Assembly: GCA_046350115.1 (NCBI GenBank)
Contig: JAXMAZ010000002.1
Coordinates: 806,001 to 870,000 of the forward strand
Direction: 5' to 3'
Origin: JAXMAZ01 sp046350115
GTDB taxonomy: Bacteria; Planctomycetota; Planctomycetia; Gemmatales; Gemmataceae
DNA length: 64,000 nt
A program made the translations under genes and the position numbers. Below are positions 20,405-30,841 of this stretch, in pieces. Position 1 is the stretch's first letter. Each line of letters begins with the position of its first letter. A model generated the notes under the pieces. That model worked only from the letters and a program-made list of their open reading frames with translations. It made no database searches and was not told where the DNA came from.

Positions 20405-21394
20405 ATGCCCCCGCGCGTGCTGATCGCCCCGGCCCCGCTGAAGGAAATCGAGCCGGTTTACGGCCCGATCCTGCGAGCCGCCGGGTTCGAGCTGGTGTTC
20501 CCGACCCGGAACGCCCAGATGACCGAGGCGGAACTGCTGGAGCAGTTGCCCGGGTGCGCGGCCAGCCTGGCCGGGTCCGAGCCGTACACGCCCCGGGTGA
20601 TCGCGGCGGCGGCGGCGGCCGGGCTGAAGGTGATCGCCCGGGCCGGGGTCGGGTACGACGGCGTTGATGTGACGGCCGCCACCGCCCACGGCATCTCGGT
20701 CACGATCACCCCGGGGACCAACCACGACTCCGTCGCCGAACACACCTTCGCCCTGATCCTGGCCCTGGCGAAGAACGTCGTCACCCAACACAACAAGGTG
20801 GTTGCCGGGGAGTGGACGCGGCGGGTGAACCAGCCGCTGCGGGGGCGGACCCTCGGCATCGCCGGGCTGGGCCGCGCCGGCAAGGCGGTCGCCCTCCGCG
20901 GGCTGGCGTTCGGCATGCCGGTGATCGCCCACGACCCGCTAGCCGACGCCACTTTCGCCGCCAAACACGACATCCCGTTGGTCAGCCTCGACGACCTGAT
21001 GCGGCAGTCCGACTACGTGTCCCTGCACATGCCGATGCTGCCGGGCACCAAGCACCTGATCAACGCCCGGACGCTCGGGCTGATGAAGCCGACGGCCTAC
21101 CTGGTGAACACCGCCCGCGGCGGGGTGGTGAACGAGGCCGACCTGTACGACGCCCTCCAGGCGAGGCGGATCGCCGGGGCCGGGCTGGACGTGTTCGACG
21201 AGGAGCCGCCCGGCCGGCACCCGCTGTTCACCCTGGACAACGTGGTGGCCACCGCCCACACCGCCGGGGTGGACTTGCAGAGCCGGGACGACATGGCCCG
21301 GTGCGCGGCCGAAGCGATCGTCAAACTGCTCAAGGGCGAATGGCCGGGCGATTGGGTGGTGAACAAAGAAGTGCAGGCGAAGTGGGGACGATAA
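20405..21394 (+). CDS. D-isomer-specific 2-hydroxyacid dehydrogenase (phosphoglycerate dehydrogenase-like)
   Basis: A 329-residue NAD-dependent dehydrogenase. It shows KVIARAGVGYDGVDV, NHDSVAEHTFALILALAKN, the nucleotide-binding GIAGLGRAGKAVALR, and the catalytic Arg, Glu and His in VNTARGGVVNEADL, DVFDEEPP and TAHTAG. The length matches short 3-phosphoglycerate dehydrogenases without an ACT domain, but the substrate could be another 2-hydroxyacid. It ends at a strong bidirectional terminator shared with the convergent gene. Confidence 0.88.
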   Translation: MPPRVLIAPAPLKEIEPVYGPILRAAGFELVFPTRNAQMTEAELLEQLPGCAASLAGSEPYTPRVIAAAAAAGLKVIARAGVGYDGVDVTAATAHGISVTITPGTNHDSVAEHTFALILALAKNVVTQHNKVVAGEWTRRVNQPLRGRTLGIAGLGRAGKAVALRGLAFGMPVIAHDPLADATFAAKHDIPLVSLDDLMRQSDYVSLHMPMLPGTKHLINARTLGLMKPTAYLVNTARGGVVNEADLYDALQARRIAGAGLDVFDEEPPGRHPLFTLDNVVATAHTAGVDLQSRDDMARCAAEAIVKLLKGEWPGDWVVNKEVQAKWGR

Positions 21395-21404
21395 CTGAAG
21401 CCTT

Positions 21405-21436
21405 GAACGCCCACGGATGATCATCCGTGGGCGTTC
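21405..21436. terminator. Bidirectional terminator palindrome
   Basis: A perfect 32-bp palindrome (GAACGCCCACGGATGATC and its complement) lies exactly between the stops of two convergent genes, with TTC-rich flanks on each side. Confidence 0.75.
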
Positions 21437-21442
21437 TTCCCG

Positions 21443-22315
21443 TCACGCTCCGACCAGCTCCTCCCACTTCGCCTTGTACTGCTTCAGGAACCGCTTCCCC
21501 TCCTCCGGCGGGTAGCTTTTGCCCACCTCGCAGAGCGTGTACCGGTCGTAGCCGATGCCGGCCAGCCGCTGGAACAACGCCCGGTACGGGTACTTGGGGT
21601 TGTCCAGGTCGTTGATGTGGCACGACTTGATGTGCTTGGCCAGCAGGTCGAACCCGGCGTCCAGCGAGCCATTCACCAGGTCTGTCGGGTTGGAGTTCCA
21701 GGTGACGCCGACGGCCGGGTGCCCGCAGGTGTCCATGATCCGCTTCATGTTGGCCGGCAGTTGGGTGACGCCGCCGTGGACCTCGACCCAAATCTCCACC
21801 CCGGCATCGGCCGCCGCCGCCCCGCACAGCTTGAGCGCCTGGCCGATCTGCTCGCACGCCTGCTCCGGGGTCATCCCCTTGGCGACGCCGTTCGGCCGCA
21901 CCTTCACCCCGGTCCCGCCCAGGTCTTTGACCAGCCCGACGAACCGCTTACACTCCTCGACATTCTTGGCCACGACCGCCTTGTACGCGGAGTGGAACTC
22001 GCACACGCTGCCGCAGCCCCAGAAGACGACACCGGCGTCCGCGAACATCCCCTTCACCCGCCGCCGGTCGTCCGCTGACAAGGACGGCTCGACCCCGTGC
22101 TTGTGGGTAGTCCGGCACTCGACGGCGGCGATGCCGACCTCCTTGCAGGTGGCCAGGACGGTCGGCAAGTCCCAGTTGGCCGGGACGTTGTAAGTGACCA
22201 GCCCGAGTTTGAACTTCGCCGCCGGACGCCGGGCGACAGGGGCGGCGATCGTGCCTCGCGCGACAGGTAAGGCGGCTGCGGCGGCCAGGAACGAGCGGCG
22301 GGAGAGAGGGGTCAT
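21443..22315 (-). CDS. Sugar phosphate isomerase/epimerase (TIM barrel), Tat-exported
   Basis: A 290-residue AP-endonuclease-2-fold barrel with a twin-arginine leader (LSRRSFLAAAAALPVARG). Seen are LGLVTYNVPANWDL, AAVECRTTHKHGVEP, IWVEVHGGVTQLP, the HINDLDNPKYPYR strand and a terminal CEVGKSYPPEEGKRFLKQY. It should bind a divalent metal and isomerise a sugar in the periplasm; substrate unknown. It is only distantly similar to the isomerase at 6847. The ATG at 22315 fits the Tat leader. Confidence 0.85.
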   Translation of the reverse strand: MTPLSRRSFLAAAAALPVARGTIAAPVARRPAAKFKLGLVTYNVPANWDLPTVLATCKEVGIAAVECRTTHKHGVEPSLSADDRRRVKGMFADAGVVFWGCGSVCEFHSAYKAVVAKNVEECKRFVGLVKDLGGTGVKVRPNGVAKGMTPEQACEQIGQALKLCGAAAADAGVEIWVEVHGGVTQLPANMKRIMDTCGHPAVGVTWNSNPTDLVNGSLDAGFDLLAKHIKSCHINDLDNPKYPYRALFQRLAGIGYDRYTLCEVGKSYPPEEGKRFLKQYKAKWEELVGA

Positions 22316-22498
22316 GCGTCGGATTCCGGGGTGGCGGTGTCAGCCGAACCCATGATGCCGTCGGGAGATACGGACGCAAGCGAAAAAAGTTGCGGTTCGT
22401 GGCAATAAGTTTGCTCGCCGGCGCATCCTCACTGGTAGACAAGGCCGGTCGGAGACGGGGTTAGGCAGCGCCCCCGTAGCCGGCCGGCCTCGTTCTTT

Positions 22499-24013
22499 TC
22501 ACTTCCGCTGATCGGCGAGTCGCTTCATCTCACTCCGTAACTCGTCCAAACCCTGCTGGATGGCGTCGATCCGACTCTTTCCGTCGCTTGTTTGAAGGGT
22601 GCTTCGCAGCGTGGCAAGCTGGCGGGTGATTTGATCAAGGCGATCACTTCCGATCGTGTTACCATCTAACGCCGCAGTGGGATCAAGTCCGAAGTCTAGC
22701 TGCATTTGGCGACGGAGCAGTGATCGCCGTAAGTCGCGGTAGACAGCCAGTTCGTCTTCGATCAAGCTGATTTGGTGGTCGATCTTCTGTCGGTTAACGG
22801 TCTGGAAGGCGAGTCTGGTGCGTTGTAACTCCAAACGATCAATCCTCAACTGGATACGCTGGTCCGCCTCCTTGACCGCAGACTCGTTGGCTGTAGTTTC
22901 AGGAAGTCTCGATCTCTCGTCCCTGGCGTCCATGATCTTACTGTCGAGCTGGCTGATAGCGGCTTGAAGGGCGGGCAATCCGACTTCTTGGACAGATCGA
23001 TGGTTGAGATCAGCGAGCTGCGCCTGCGAACTCCTCAGCCTACGTTCGACCTCATCAGCCATCCGTCTAGCCGCCTTCTTCTGCTGCTCGATGTCCTCTC
23101 GGTCCTGGACCGCGGGTAGGTTTTTCGCTGATGACGGGTCCGCCTGCGGCTTCTCGGCCGCCGGTTTCTGAATTCTAGCAGCGACTTCCGGAGCGGGTTC
23201 GGGTGCGGCGTTTGGCCGCTCGCCGGCACCAACCATCACTCCGGTGCCAAGCCCAGCCGTCGCCACTAGCATCGCGGCCCAGCCGATCACCTGCTTGCGG
23301 ACGCCCATGTGTAGCACCTCGTTGGCCAGTTGAACCGTCCCGCCGGTCAGCCCGCCGGCCACGAACCGGCCCGCCGCCGACACGCTCGCCGTTACATGCT
23401 CGGCCGTCACCGTCGCCGCCAGGCCGCCGACCGGTAGCGTCACGCCACGGCGGGTGAGCCGGGCGGCCAGCGTCTGCCGGGCGGTCGCCAGCCGGGACAG
23501 GACCGTGCCGCGGGGGACGCCGAGCAGCTCCGCCGCGTCCTCGGTGCGGCGACCGTCCAGGTAGCACAGCACCACCGGCAGCCGGAACCGGTCGGGGAGG
23601 CGGTCGATCTCGGCGTCGAGCAGAGCGGCCAGTTCGGGGTCGGATGAAGTCGTGGGCCGGTCCGGCGGGTCGGCCGCTAACCGCTCGTACTTCGCTCCTT
23701 TTGACGCCCGGATCGCCACCCGGCGGGCGACCCGGTGCAGCCAGCCGGCCGCGTTCCCGCGGACCGACCCGGCCTTGCGGGCCAGGATCAGGAACGTCGC
23801 CTGAAAGGCGTCCTCGGCCGCATGCTCGTCCCTCAGCAGTCGCCGACACACCCCGAGCGCCATCCCGCCGTGTCGCCAGACCAACACCTCGAACGCCGCC
23901 TGATCTCGGTCGGCGGCGAACCGGCGAAGCAACTCGGCGTCCGCCAGCGGCTCCCCGTCGGCGGGTAGCCGGCGGGTGAGCGAGCGGAGCAGCGACCAGG
24001 CGGACCGCGACAT
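22499..24013 (-). CDS. ECF sigma factor with membrane segment and coiled-coil tail
   Basis: A 504-residue protein. Residues about 37-105 form sigma region 2 (FEVLVWRHGGMALGVCRRLL, HAAEDAFQATFLILARKAGS) and 137-190 region 4 (DRFRLPVVLCYLDGRRTEDAAELLG, GTVLSRLATARQ). A predicted membrane helix lies at about 242-264, then Ala/Pro-rich residues. A long charged coiled coil of about 200 residues should lie outside the membrane. Planctomycetes have many such fused ECF factors, which may sense through the tail. The ATG at 24013 follows GGAGG. No anti-sigma gene is adjacent, fitting control from within the same chain. Confidence 0.88.
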   Translation of the reverse strand: MSRSAWSLLRSLTRRLPADGEPLADAELLRRFAADRDQAAFEVLVWRHGGMALGVCRRLLRDEHAAEDAFQATFLILARKAGSVRGNAAGWLHRVARRVAIRASKGAKYERLAADPPDRPTTSSDPELAALLDAEIDRLPDRFRLPVVLCYLDGRRTEDAAELLGVPRGTVLSRLATARQTLAARLTRRGVTLPVGGLAATVTAEHVTASVSAAGRFVAGGLTGGTVQLANEVLHMGVRKQVIGWAAMLVATAGLGTGVMVGAGERPNAAPEPAPEVAARIQKPAAEKPQADPSSAKNLPAVQDREDIEQQKKAARRMADEVERRLRSSQAQLADLNHRSVQEVGLPALQAAISQLDSKIMDARDERSRLPETTANESAVKEADQRIQLRIDRLELQRTRLAFQTVNRQKIDHQISLIEDELAVYRDLRRSLLRRQMQLDFGLDPTAALDGNTIGSDRLDQITRQLATLRSTLQTSDGKSRIDAIQQGLDELRSEMKRLADQRK

Positions 24014-24072
24014 CACCACCTCCGCACGGAGGAGGCACCGGCTTGGCCGCCGATTCGGAAAAAATGCACAAG

Positions 24073-24597
24073 CTATTGCGACTTCTTCGGCGGGTCGGCG
24101 GCCGACGTGTGGTCGTGGACGATCTTCCACCCGTCCGGCTTCTTCCGCAGGATCAGGGTGAACAGCCCGTTCGGCTTCTCGTCGCTCTTGGCGAAGTCGA
24201 GCTTCCACCGGCCGTGGGCCATCGCCACATCCTGGCCCAGCATCTCGACACCCAAGCCAGCGAAGGTGAGCGTGCCCATCTCCTTGCCGTCCGCCTGATA
24301 CCGCTTGCGGTAGCGGTCCAGGGTGGCTTGCCAGCCGGACGTGACCGTCCCGGCGCTGTAGAACCGCAGTTGGTCACTCTGCCAGTAGGTCCGCATGAAC
24401 CGCTCCAGGTCGCCGGCGTTCCAGGCCGCCACCTGCTCGGTAAGCACCGCCCGGACCGGGTCCGCCGGGTCGGCCGCCGGCTCGGCCGACCCGTGGACGG
24501 TGAACCCGAGCCACAGGAACAGGCCCAGCGTCACCAGCGGGCCGAGGCCGGCGATCAGGGACAGGGCGGTCGGACGGGGGGTGCCCGGCGTGGACAT
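24073..24597 (-). CDS. NTF2-like (SnoaL/DUF4440) protein with membrane anchor
   Basis: A 174-residue protein. One hydrophobic segment (residues about 12-34, LSLIAGLGPLVTLGLFLWLGF) anchors or exports it. The NTF2-like fold follows with EQVAAWNAGDLERFMRTYW, DRYRKRY and GWKIVHDHTSA at the end. Such domains often act as small-ligand enzymes or dimerisation units; none can be named here. It lies 59 bp upstream of the ECF sigma gene on the same strand, so the two may be co-transcribed. Confidence 0.8.
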   Translation of the reverse strand: MSTPGTPRPTALSLIAGLGPLVTLGLFLWLGFTVHGSAEPAADPADPVRAVLTEQVAAWNAGDLERFMRTYWQSDQLRFYSAGTVTSGWQATLDRYRKRYQADGKEMGTLTFAGLGVEMLGQDVAMAHGRWKLDFAKSDEKPNGLFTLILRKKPDGWKIVHDHTSAADPPKKSQ

Positions 24598-24699
24598 GGT
24601 CGCCTCCGGTAAGTGGCCCGATCGTACCACACCGCCGGCGGGTTTACCGTTCCCCCGGCGGGTTGTATCGTGGAGGCACGACACCAACCCGGGGGCCGA

Positions 24700-26102
24700 A
24701 TGAACGCCGCGCTCGACTGGCTGGAGAAGAACCACGAGGGGATCGTCCGCGGGCTGGCCGACCTGGTCGCCATCCCGAGCATCTCGACCGATGGCGAGCA
24801 CGCCGCCGAGATCGAGCGGACGGCCAAGCTCACCTGCGACCAGATGCGGCAGGCCGGCCTGCAGAACGTGGACGTGCTCAAGGTCGGCAACTCCCTCCCC
24901 TACGCCTACGGGGAGTGGCTGGAGGCCGGGCCGTCCAAGCCGACCCTGTTCCTGTACGCCCACCACGACGTGCAGCCGATCAACTACGTCGAGCAGTGGA
25001 AGTCCGACCCGTGGAAGCTGACCCGCCGGGACGGCCGGCTGTACGCCCGCGGGTCGGCCGACGACAAGGGGGCCATCTCGGCCTTCCTCGGGGCCATCGC
25101 CGCCTACCGGCAGACCACCAACCACCTGCCGTGCAACGTCAAGATGGTGGTCGAGGGGGAGGAGGAGATCGGCTCCAAGAACCTGCTCACCTTCTTCGAG
25201 AAGTACCGGGAGAGGCTGAAGTCGGACGTGATCGCGGTGTGCGACACCGAGAACATCGAGGTCGGGCTGCCGTGCGTCACCTACTCCCTCCGCGGCATCG
25301 TCGCCGTCAAGGTGGAGGTGACGTCCGCCACCATCCCGGTGCACAGCGGGATGGCCGGCGGGGCGCTGCCGGACGCGGCCCTGGCGCTGAACCGGGTGCT
25401 GGGCAAGCTGTACTGGGGGAACGGCCCGGTGCCGGTGCCGGGGCTGTACGACAGCGTCCGCCCGCTGACCGACAAGGAGAAGGCGGCGTTCAAGAAGCTG
25501 CCGTGGGATGACGCCAAGTTTCGGCACGAGATCGGCGTCGTGCCGTCCGCCCGATACGCCCTGGAGGACGGCCTCGGGGTCTACGAGCAGACCTGGCGGC
25601 GGCCGGCCGTCACCGTCATCGCCCAAGAGGCCAGCAGCCTGAAAGGGGCGAGCAACCAGGTGCTGCCGAAGGCCAGCGCGATCGTGAGCTGCCGGATCGT
25701 CCCGGACATGAAGCCGGAGCAGGTGGTCGAGCAGTTGCGGGCGTACCTGACCGCCGACGCCCCGTGGGGGGTGCAGGTGAGCGTCACCCAGCTCGGCGCC
25801 CACTGTGACTGGTGGATGACCGACCCGAACGGGCCGGCGTTCGAGGCGGCGCGGCGGCCCTCCGCGGCGGGTTCGGCCGCGACCCGGTGGCCATCGGGTG
25901 CGGCGGGAGCATCGGGTTCGTCGGCCCGCTGTCCGACCTGTTCGGCGGCGCCCCGGCCCTGCTGCTGGGCATCGAAGACCCGGCCAGCAACGCCCACGCC
26001 CCGAACGAGAGCCTCCACGAAGGGGACTTCAAGAAGCTGATGGCGTCCCTGGTCCGGCTGTTCGACAACCTTGGCAAGTTGCCGGCCGGCAAGGTGAAGT
26101 AA
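24700..26102 (+). pseudogene. M20 family dipeptidase, frameshifted near the C-terminus
   Basis: A metallopeptidase of the M20 class, normally about 465 residues. Zinc-site motifs are present: LFLYAHHDVQP, SADDKGAISAFLG, VEGEEEIGS and the dimerisation-domain region IPVHSGMAGGALPDA. The frame holds until about 25850 (PNGPAFEAA) and then changes: continuing residues LRGGFGRDPVAIGCGG to NLGKLPAGKVK lie in the next frame up to 26102. One base appears missing in the GCGGCGCGGCGG run. Without the shift the protein ends with nonsense at 26040 and lacks the last His ligand region. This may be a true mutation or a sequencing error. The start is ATG at 24700. Confidence 0.85.
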
Positions 26103-26109
26103 CCCTCAC

Positions 26110-26148
26110 GCCCGCACGGGCCGGGAGGGGATCCCGGCCCGTGCGGGC
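26110..26148. terminator. 17-bp-stem hairpin after the M20 gene
   Basis: GCCCGCACGGGCCGGGA at 26110-26126 pairs perfectly with 26132-26148 around a 5-base loop, 7 bases after the native M20 stop. Its location fits a terminator, and supports 26102 as the real gene end. Confidence 0.65.
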
Positions 26149-26260
26149 GCCGCCAAATCAGCCGACCACCACTGGAACCTCCGGGCCTGTTGTCCGGCTT
26201 CGGGCGAGCATCGGCCGCCGGACTAGGGTATGATTGGCTCCAATCCCCCCGGAGCGCCCA

Positions 26261-26728
26261 ATGGCCCGACGCCTCGCCATTGCCCTGGCCGTCCTGTCCC
26301 TCGGCCTCGTGTCCGCCGCCTCTCGCGACGAGCGGGAACAAGAGGTCGTGACCCCCGCCGATCTGAAGTGGGTTGACGGACCTGCTTCCCTGGACAAGGG
26401 GGCCAAGATGGCAATCCTGGAGGGTGATCCCACCCAGCCCGGGCCGTTCGTCATGCGGGTCAAACTACCGCCCGGGTTCAAGGTCATGCCGCACACCCAC
26501 CCCAAGGACGAGCGGGTCACGGTACTCTCCGGGACGCTCCATCTGGGGTCCGGAGCGGAATACGACATGAGCCGGGCGAAGGCCATGCCGGCCGGTTCCT
26601 ATGGCCGGACTTGCGCCGGGCTGCCGCACTTCGGGTGGGTCACGGGTGAGACCGTCCTGCAACTTCACGGGACGGGGCCGTGGGCAGTCGAGTACCTGAA
26701 CCCTGCCCACGACCCGAGAAAGAAGTGA
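26261..26728 (+). CDS. Exported cupin-domain protein
   Basis: A 155-residue protein with a Sec signal peptide (residues 1-20, RRLAIALAVLSLGLVSA) and one cupin barrel. The barrel shows LPPGFKVMPHTHPKDERVTVLSG, where His/His/Glu form the metal site, and later residues through LPHFGWVTGETVLQLHG. It may be a small periplasmic dioxygenase or a ligand-binding protein; no substrate can be assigned. The ATG at 26261 follows GGAG. It lies before the ECF sigma/kinase pair but is separated by 164 bp. Confidence 0.8.
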   Translation: MARRLAIALAVLSLGLVSAASRDEREQEVVTPADLKWVDGPASLDKGAKMAILEGDPTQPGPFVMRVKLPPGFKVMPHTHPKDERVTVLSGTLHLGSGAEYDMSRAKAMPAGSYGRTCAGLPHFGWVTGETVLQLHGTGPWAVEYLNPAHDPRKK

Positions 26729-26892
26729 CGGCGGGATTGCCGCTCCGGCACCGACTTTCGGAGCTTCGCCGCCCGGGCCATCGACTTCGGCCAGACTCGC
26801 GACACCGACAATCAAGTGCCCTCCGTGTAATAGTCGATCGGATAAGCTGTTGTGGCCGAGTATGGCCGGCTGGCACGTCGCCCGGGGGATTC

Positions 26893-27522
26893 GTGACAGA
26901 ACCCTGCGTTTTAGATGTGCCGGTTCCAATTACGTCGCTGAGCCTGCTCGCGCGGGCCAGGGCGCACGAGCCGGCGGCGTGGAACCGGATCGTCGACCTG
27001 TACGCCCCGCTGGTGTACAGCTGGTGCCGGCGTCAGAGTCTCCAGGAGGCGGACGCCCTGGACGTCGGGCAGGAGGTGTTTCGGTCGGTGTACGTCCACC
27101 TTTCGGCCTACCGCCGGGACCGGCCCGGGGATTCGTTCCGGGGGTGGCTGAAGACGATCACCCGGAACAAGGTGAGCGACGCGCGGCGGCGGGGGCGGAA
27201 CCGAGAGCTGGCCGGCGGTGGCGTGGTCGACCATCTCGCCCAACAACCGGCCGGCCCTCCCGACCCGGGGGACGACGACTCGGAGCGGAAGGCGGTCTTA
27301 CGACGGGCGATGGAGTTGGTCCGCGGGGACGTGGCGCCACGGACGTGGGCGGCGTTTTGGCTGGCGACGATCGAAGGCCGGCCGGTCCCCGAGGTGGCGA
27401 CCGAACTCGGCGTCTCGGAGAACGCGGTCTACCTGGCGAAGTCGCGGACCGTCCGCCGGCTCCGCGCCATGTACGGCGAACTGGTCGAAGGGCTGGACGA
27501 CGGGGCCGGCACGGGCGGCTGA
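26893..27522 (+). CDS. ECF-type RNA polymerase sigma factor
   Basis: A 209-residue ECF sigma. Region 2 is seen in AWNRIVDLYAPLVYSWCRR, EADALDVGQEVFRSVYVHL and SFRGWLKTITRNKVSD. Region 4 is RTWAAFWLATIEGRPVPEVATELGVSENAVYLAKSR (in part). The GTG at 26893 is chosen as start with GGGGGAT before it; residues upstream do not fit the family. A Ser/Thr kinase with a zinc-finger-like anti-sigma motif begins 34 bp after its stop, which suggests that the kinase controls this sigma factor by binding or phosphorylation. Confidence 0.9.
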   Translation: MTEPCVLDVPVPITSLSLLARARAHEPAAWNRIVDLYAPLVYSWCRRQSLQEADALDVGQEVFRSVYVHLSAYRRDRPGDSFRGWLKTITRNKVSDARRRGRNRELAGGGVVDHLAQQPAGPPDPGDDDSERKAVLRRAMELVRGDVAPRTWAAFWLATIEGRPVPEVATELGVSENAVYLAKSRTVRRLRAMYGELVEGLDDGAGTGG

Positions 27523-27556
27523 CCCTCGCCACCCGCACCGTGGGCGGACGGTCCGT

Positions 27557-30500
27557 ATGCGGCACCACACCACATCACTCGACTCCTGCCCCAGACCCAC
27601 GGAGTGGGAGGCGGTCCTCGGCTCGCCCGACCCGGACCCCCGGTTCGACGTGCTGCTCGCGCACGCGGACGGGTGTTGGACGTGCCAGGGGATGATCGCC
27701 CGGCTCTCGTCCGCCGACCCGGCCGTCGCCCTGTCGACCGCCGTGATCGGCCCTCCCCTCCCGTTCGTCGACGAGCCGGGCTGCCGGCAACTCCTGTCCG
27801 CCGCCCGCCTCCTGCCGTCCGGCCCGGCGGGCGGCGGATCCCCGCCCGACGCCCTGCCGCTCCCGTTCGTACTCGGCGAGTACCGGCTGACCGAGGTGGT
27901 CGGCCGGGGCGGGATGAGCGTCGTCTATCGGGGGGTGGACCTTCGCCTGAGCCGGGAGGTGGCGGTCAAGGTGCTGTCCGGGTTCCCCCGCCTGAGTACG
28001 GTCGCCGTCCGCCTCCGCGAGGAGGCGGTCAAGCTGGCCCGGCTGTCGCACGAACACATCGTGCCCATCTACGCGGTCGGGGAGCACGACGGGCTGGCCT
28101 TCTTCACCATGCCCCTGCTCGACGGCGGCACCCTTCACCGGCTGGGCGAGCGGGGCGGGGTTCCGCCGCGGGCGGCCGCCGAGCTGTTGCGGCCGATCGC
28201 CGAGGCGGTCGAGCACGCCCACCAGGCCGGCCTCGTCCACCGTGACCTGAAGCCGGTCAACATCCTGCAGACCCGGTCCGGGAAGCCGATGGTGGCGGAC
28301 TTCGGGCTGGCCCTGGAGGTGGCCGCGGAGGGGGCCGACCCGGCCCGGCGGGAGGTCGCCGGCACGGCCGGCTACATGGCCCCCGAGCAGTGGGACGGGC
28401 GAGTCGGCGGGATCGACGGGCGGACGGACGTGTACGGGCTGGGGGCGATCCTGCACTACCTGCTGACCGGCCGGCCGCCGGGACCGGGCGGGGCGGTCGG
28501 GGGGCGATCCTGCCCCCGGGATCTGGACGCGATCCGGGCCAAGTGCCTGGCCCGCGACCCCGAACAGCGGTATCCCACCGCCCAACAGTTGGCGGACGAC
28601 CTGGGGCGGTTCCTGGCCCGGCGGCCCGTGTCCGCCCGGCCGGTGTCGGCCGTCGGCCGAGGGAGGTACTGGCTCCGGCGGAATGTGGCGGCGGCGGCGG
28701 TGGCCGGGGCGCTCGGGGTCGCCGGGTTGGCCGTCGCCAGTGGGCTGGTGCCACCGGACCCGCCCCCGGTCGCCGTCCAGACCGAGTACGACCGGGCCAC
28801 CCGGGAGTGTGAGGCCGGCCGCATCTGGGCCGGGTTGGAACTGCTGGCCGACCTGCGACGCCGGCTCCCGGCACAGGACCGGGACTGGATCGAGTACATC
28901 GATCAGACGACCGCGTTCTGGCGGAACCGATTCACCGGCGAGTTCCGGATGATTGCGGAACTCGACCACCCGGCCGCTGTGTCCGCCGCCGCCGTCTCCG
29001 AGGACGGCCGTCAGATCTTGACCGGGTGCGACGACGGCAGCGTCCGGCTCTGGTCGTCGGCGGGCAAGCTGCTTTGGTCGCGGAAGGGGCACACGGCCCA
29101 GGTCTCGTCGGTGGCGTTCGGCACGACCGGCCGGCTGTGCGTGTCCGGGGGGTACGACCACAAGGTGTCCGTCTACCGGACGGCCGACGGCCAGGCGGTC
29201 GCGGGCCGGGAGTGGCCCGGCTGGGCGGTCGAGGCGGTGGCCCTGACCGCGGACGACACCCGGGTCGTCGTCGGATCGGCGGACAAGAGCCGGTCGGTCC
29301 GGATGTGTGAGCTGTCAGACGGGTTGCCTGGGGTGCTCACCGAGATCGCCGTCAGCGACCCTTCGGCCGAGGGGGTCCGGCAGGTCGCCGCGGACGACCG
29401 GGGAGCGTCCTTCGTGTCGCTCTCCCAGGGCGGCGAGGTCTACTTCCGCGACGGGTTGACCGGCCGCTTACGGAAGGGGTGGGGGTCACGATCGGCTGCC
29501 ACTGTGACCGGGGCCGTGCTCACTCCGGACGGCCGACCGGTGCTGGCCACGACCAGCGGGCTGGTCGTGCTGACGCCAGAAGACGGGGGCCGCCGGCTCG
29601 ACATCCAGCCGGCCCCGTTCGACGATGACGACAAGCTCAAAGCCGTGTCCGTTGTCAGCGACCGGGGCGAGGTGACAGCCCTGGTCGCCCGGGGAAACGA
29701 ACTGGTGTACCGGGAGTGGAACCCCGACACGGGCGTGTGGCGGGACACCGGGTTCGGGCCGGCCGACCGGCGTGCGTTCCTCCGGGGCCGTCGGGTTTTG
29801 GATGTTCCGCCCCCGAGGAACCGGGTGAGCGTTTGGGAGCCGCCCGCGACGACGACCACGACCCGGAGCCTGGAGGGCCGTCTGCTCGGCCGGGCCGTCG
29901 TCAGCTCGCGGGACGGAACCCGGGTGGCGGCGTTCGGCTCGGTGCCGAGCCGCCCCCGGTCAGCGAACGTGGCCCCGGGCCAGTGTTACGTGCAAGTGTT
30001 CAACGGCACGACCCTCCTGCCCGAGACCCCGGCGGCTACCGTCCGGCAGGCCCGGATGACCGGCCTCGGGATCAGCCCCGACGGCCGCCGTTTGGCCGTC
30101 GGGGCCGACGGGCCGGACGCCGAGGTGTTTGTGGCCGACATCGTCGCCGGGAGGCCGCTGGACTTCCGGCCGGTCGGCCGGCACCAGTACGCGGTGTCTA
30201 CTCTCACCTTCCGTCCGGACGGCCGGCGCTGGCATCCGCCTCGTCGGACAACACCGTGGTCGAGTGGGATCCGGACGGGCGGGAGCCGCCGTCCGCCCCG
30301 CTGACCCATCCGGACGCGGTCAAGCAGGTGGCATACACCTCCGACAGCCGGCGGCTGGTCACCGGCGATACGGCCGGGACGATCCGCGTTTGGGACGTCG
30401 AAACCCGAGCTTTACTCCGCGAGTTCGCCGCCGGTGCGAACGTCTTCTCCCTCGCGATCTCTCCGGACGATGAGCTGGTGGCCGTCGGGACGGTCAATGG

Positions 30501-30795
30501 CTGGGGGGTGTGGCGGCTGGACGGCGACGGCGTCCGGGTCTACGGCGCGACCCAGCCGACGAGCGCGGTCTACGGGATGCGGTTCATCGAACCGGGGCGG
30601 CTCCTGGTCGTAGGTGAGACCGGGCGGAACCACGGCATCACCTGTCACAATACCCGGCTCTGGCGGCCGGTCGGGATCCAGACGACCGAACACGGAAGCA
30701 TGATGGGGCTGTCCGGACCGTCGGCCACGCCGGTCGTTCACGCGGTCACGGCGACCGGCCACTTGACCCGACGCGTGCTGGCCTCACCGGATTGA
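27557..30795 (+). pseudogene. Ser/Thr protein kinase with WD40 repeats, frameshifted
   Basis: About 1,080 residues if the frame is restored. N-terminal H36-x3-C40-x2-C43 resembles the zinc anti-sigma (ZAS) motif. The kinase domain follows (GRGGMSVVY from residue 116, AVKVL, HRDLKPVN near 228, DFGLA, GYMAPEQW), then one membrane helix (about 377-400) and a WD40-like region outside with repeats such as DGSVRLWSSAGKLLWSRKGHTAQV (part). At about 30226-30229 one base is missing in GGCCGGCGCTGG. The propeller then continues in the next frame (LASASSDNTVVEWDPDG to RRVLASPD, stop 30795), while the first frame ends at 30304. The kinase is intact, but the last WD40 repeats depend on the frame. It belongs with the ECF sigma gene upstream. 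Confidence 0.85.
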
Positions 30796-30841
30796 TCTGG
30801 TCGTTTCGGTAGTTGTCCTGTCCCAAATTCTGGAGTGCATT

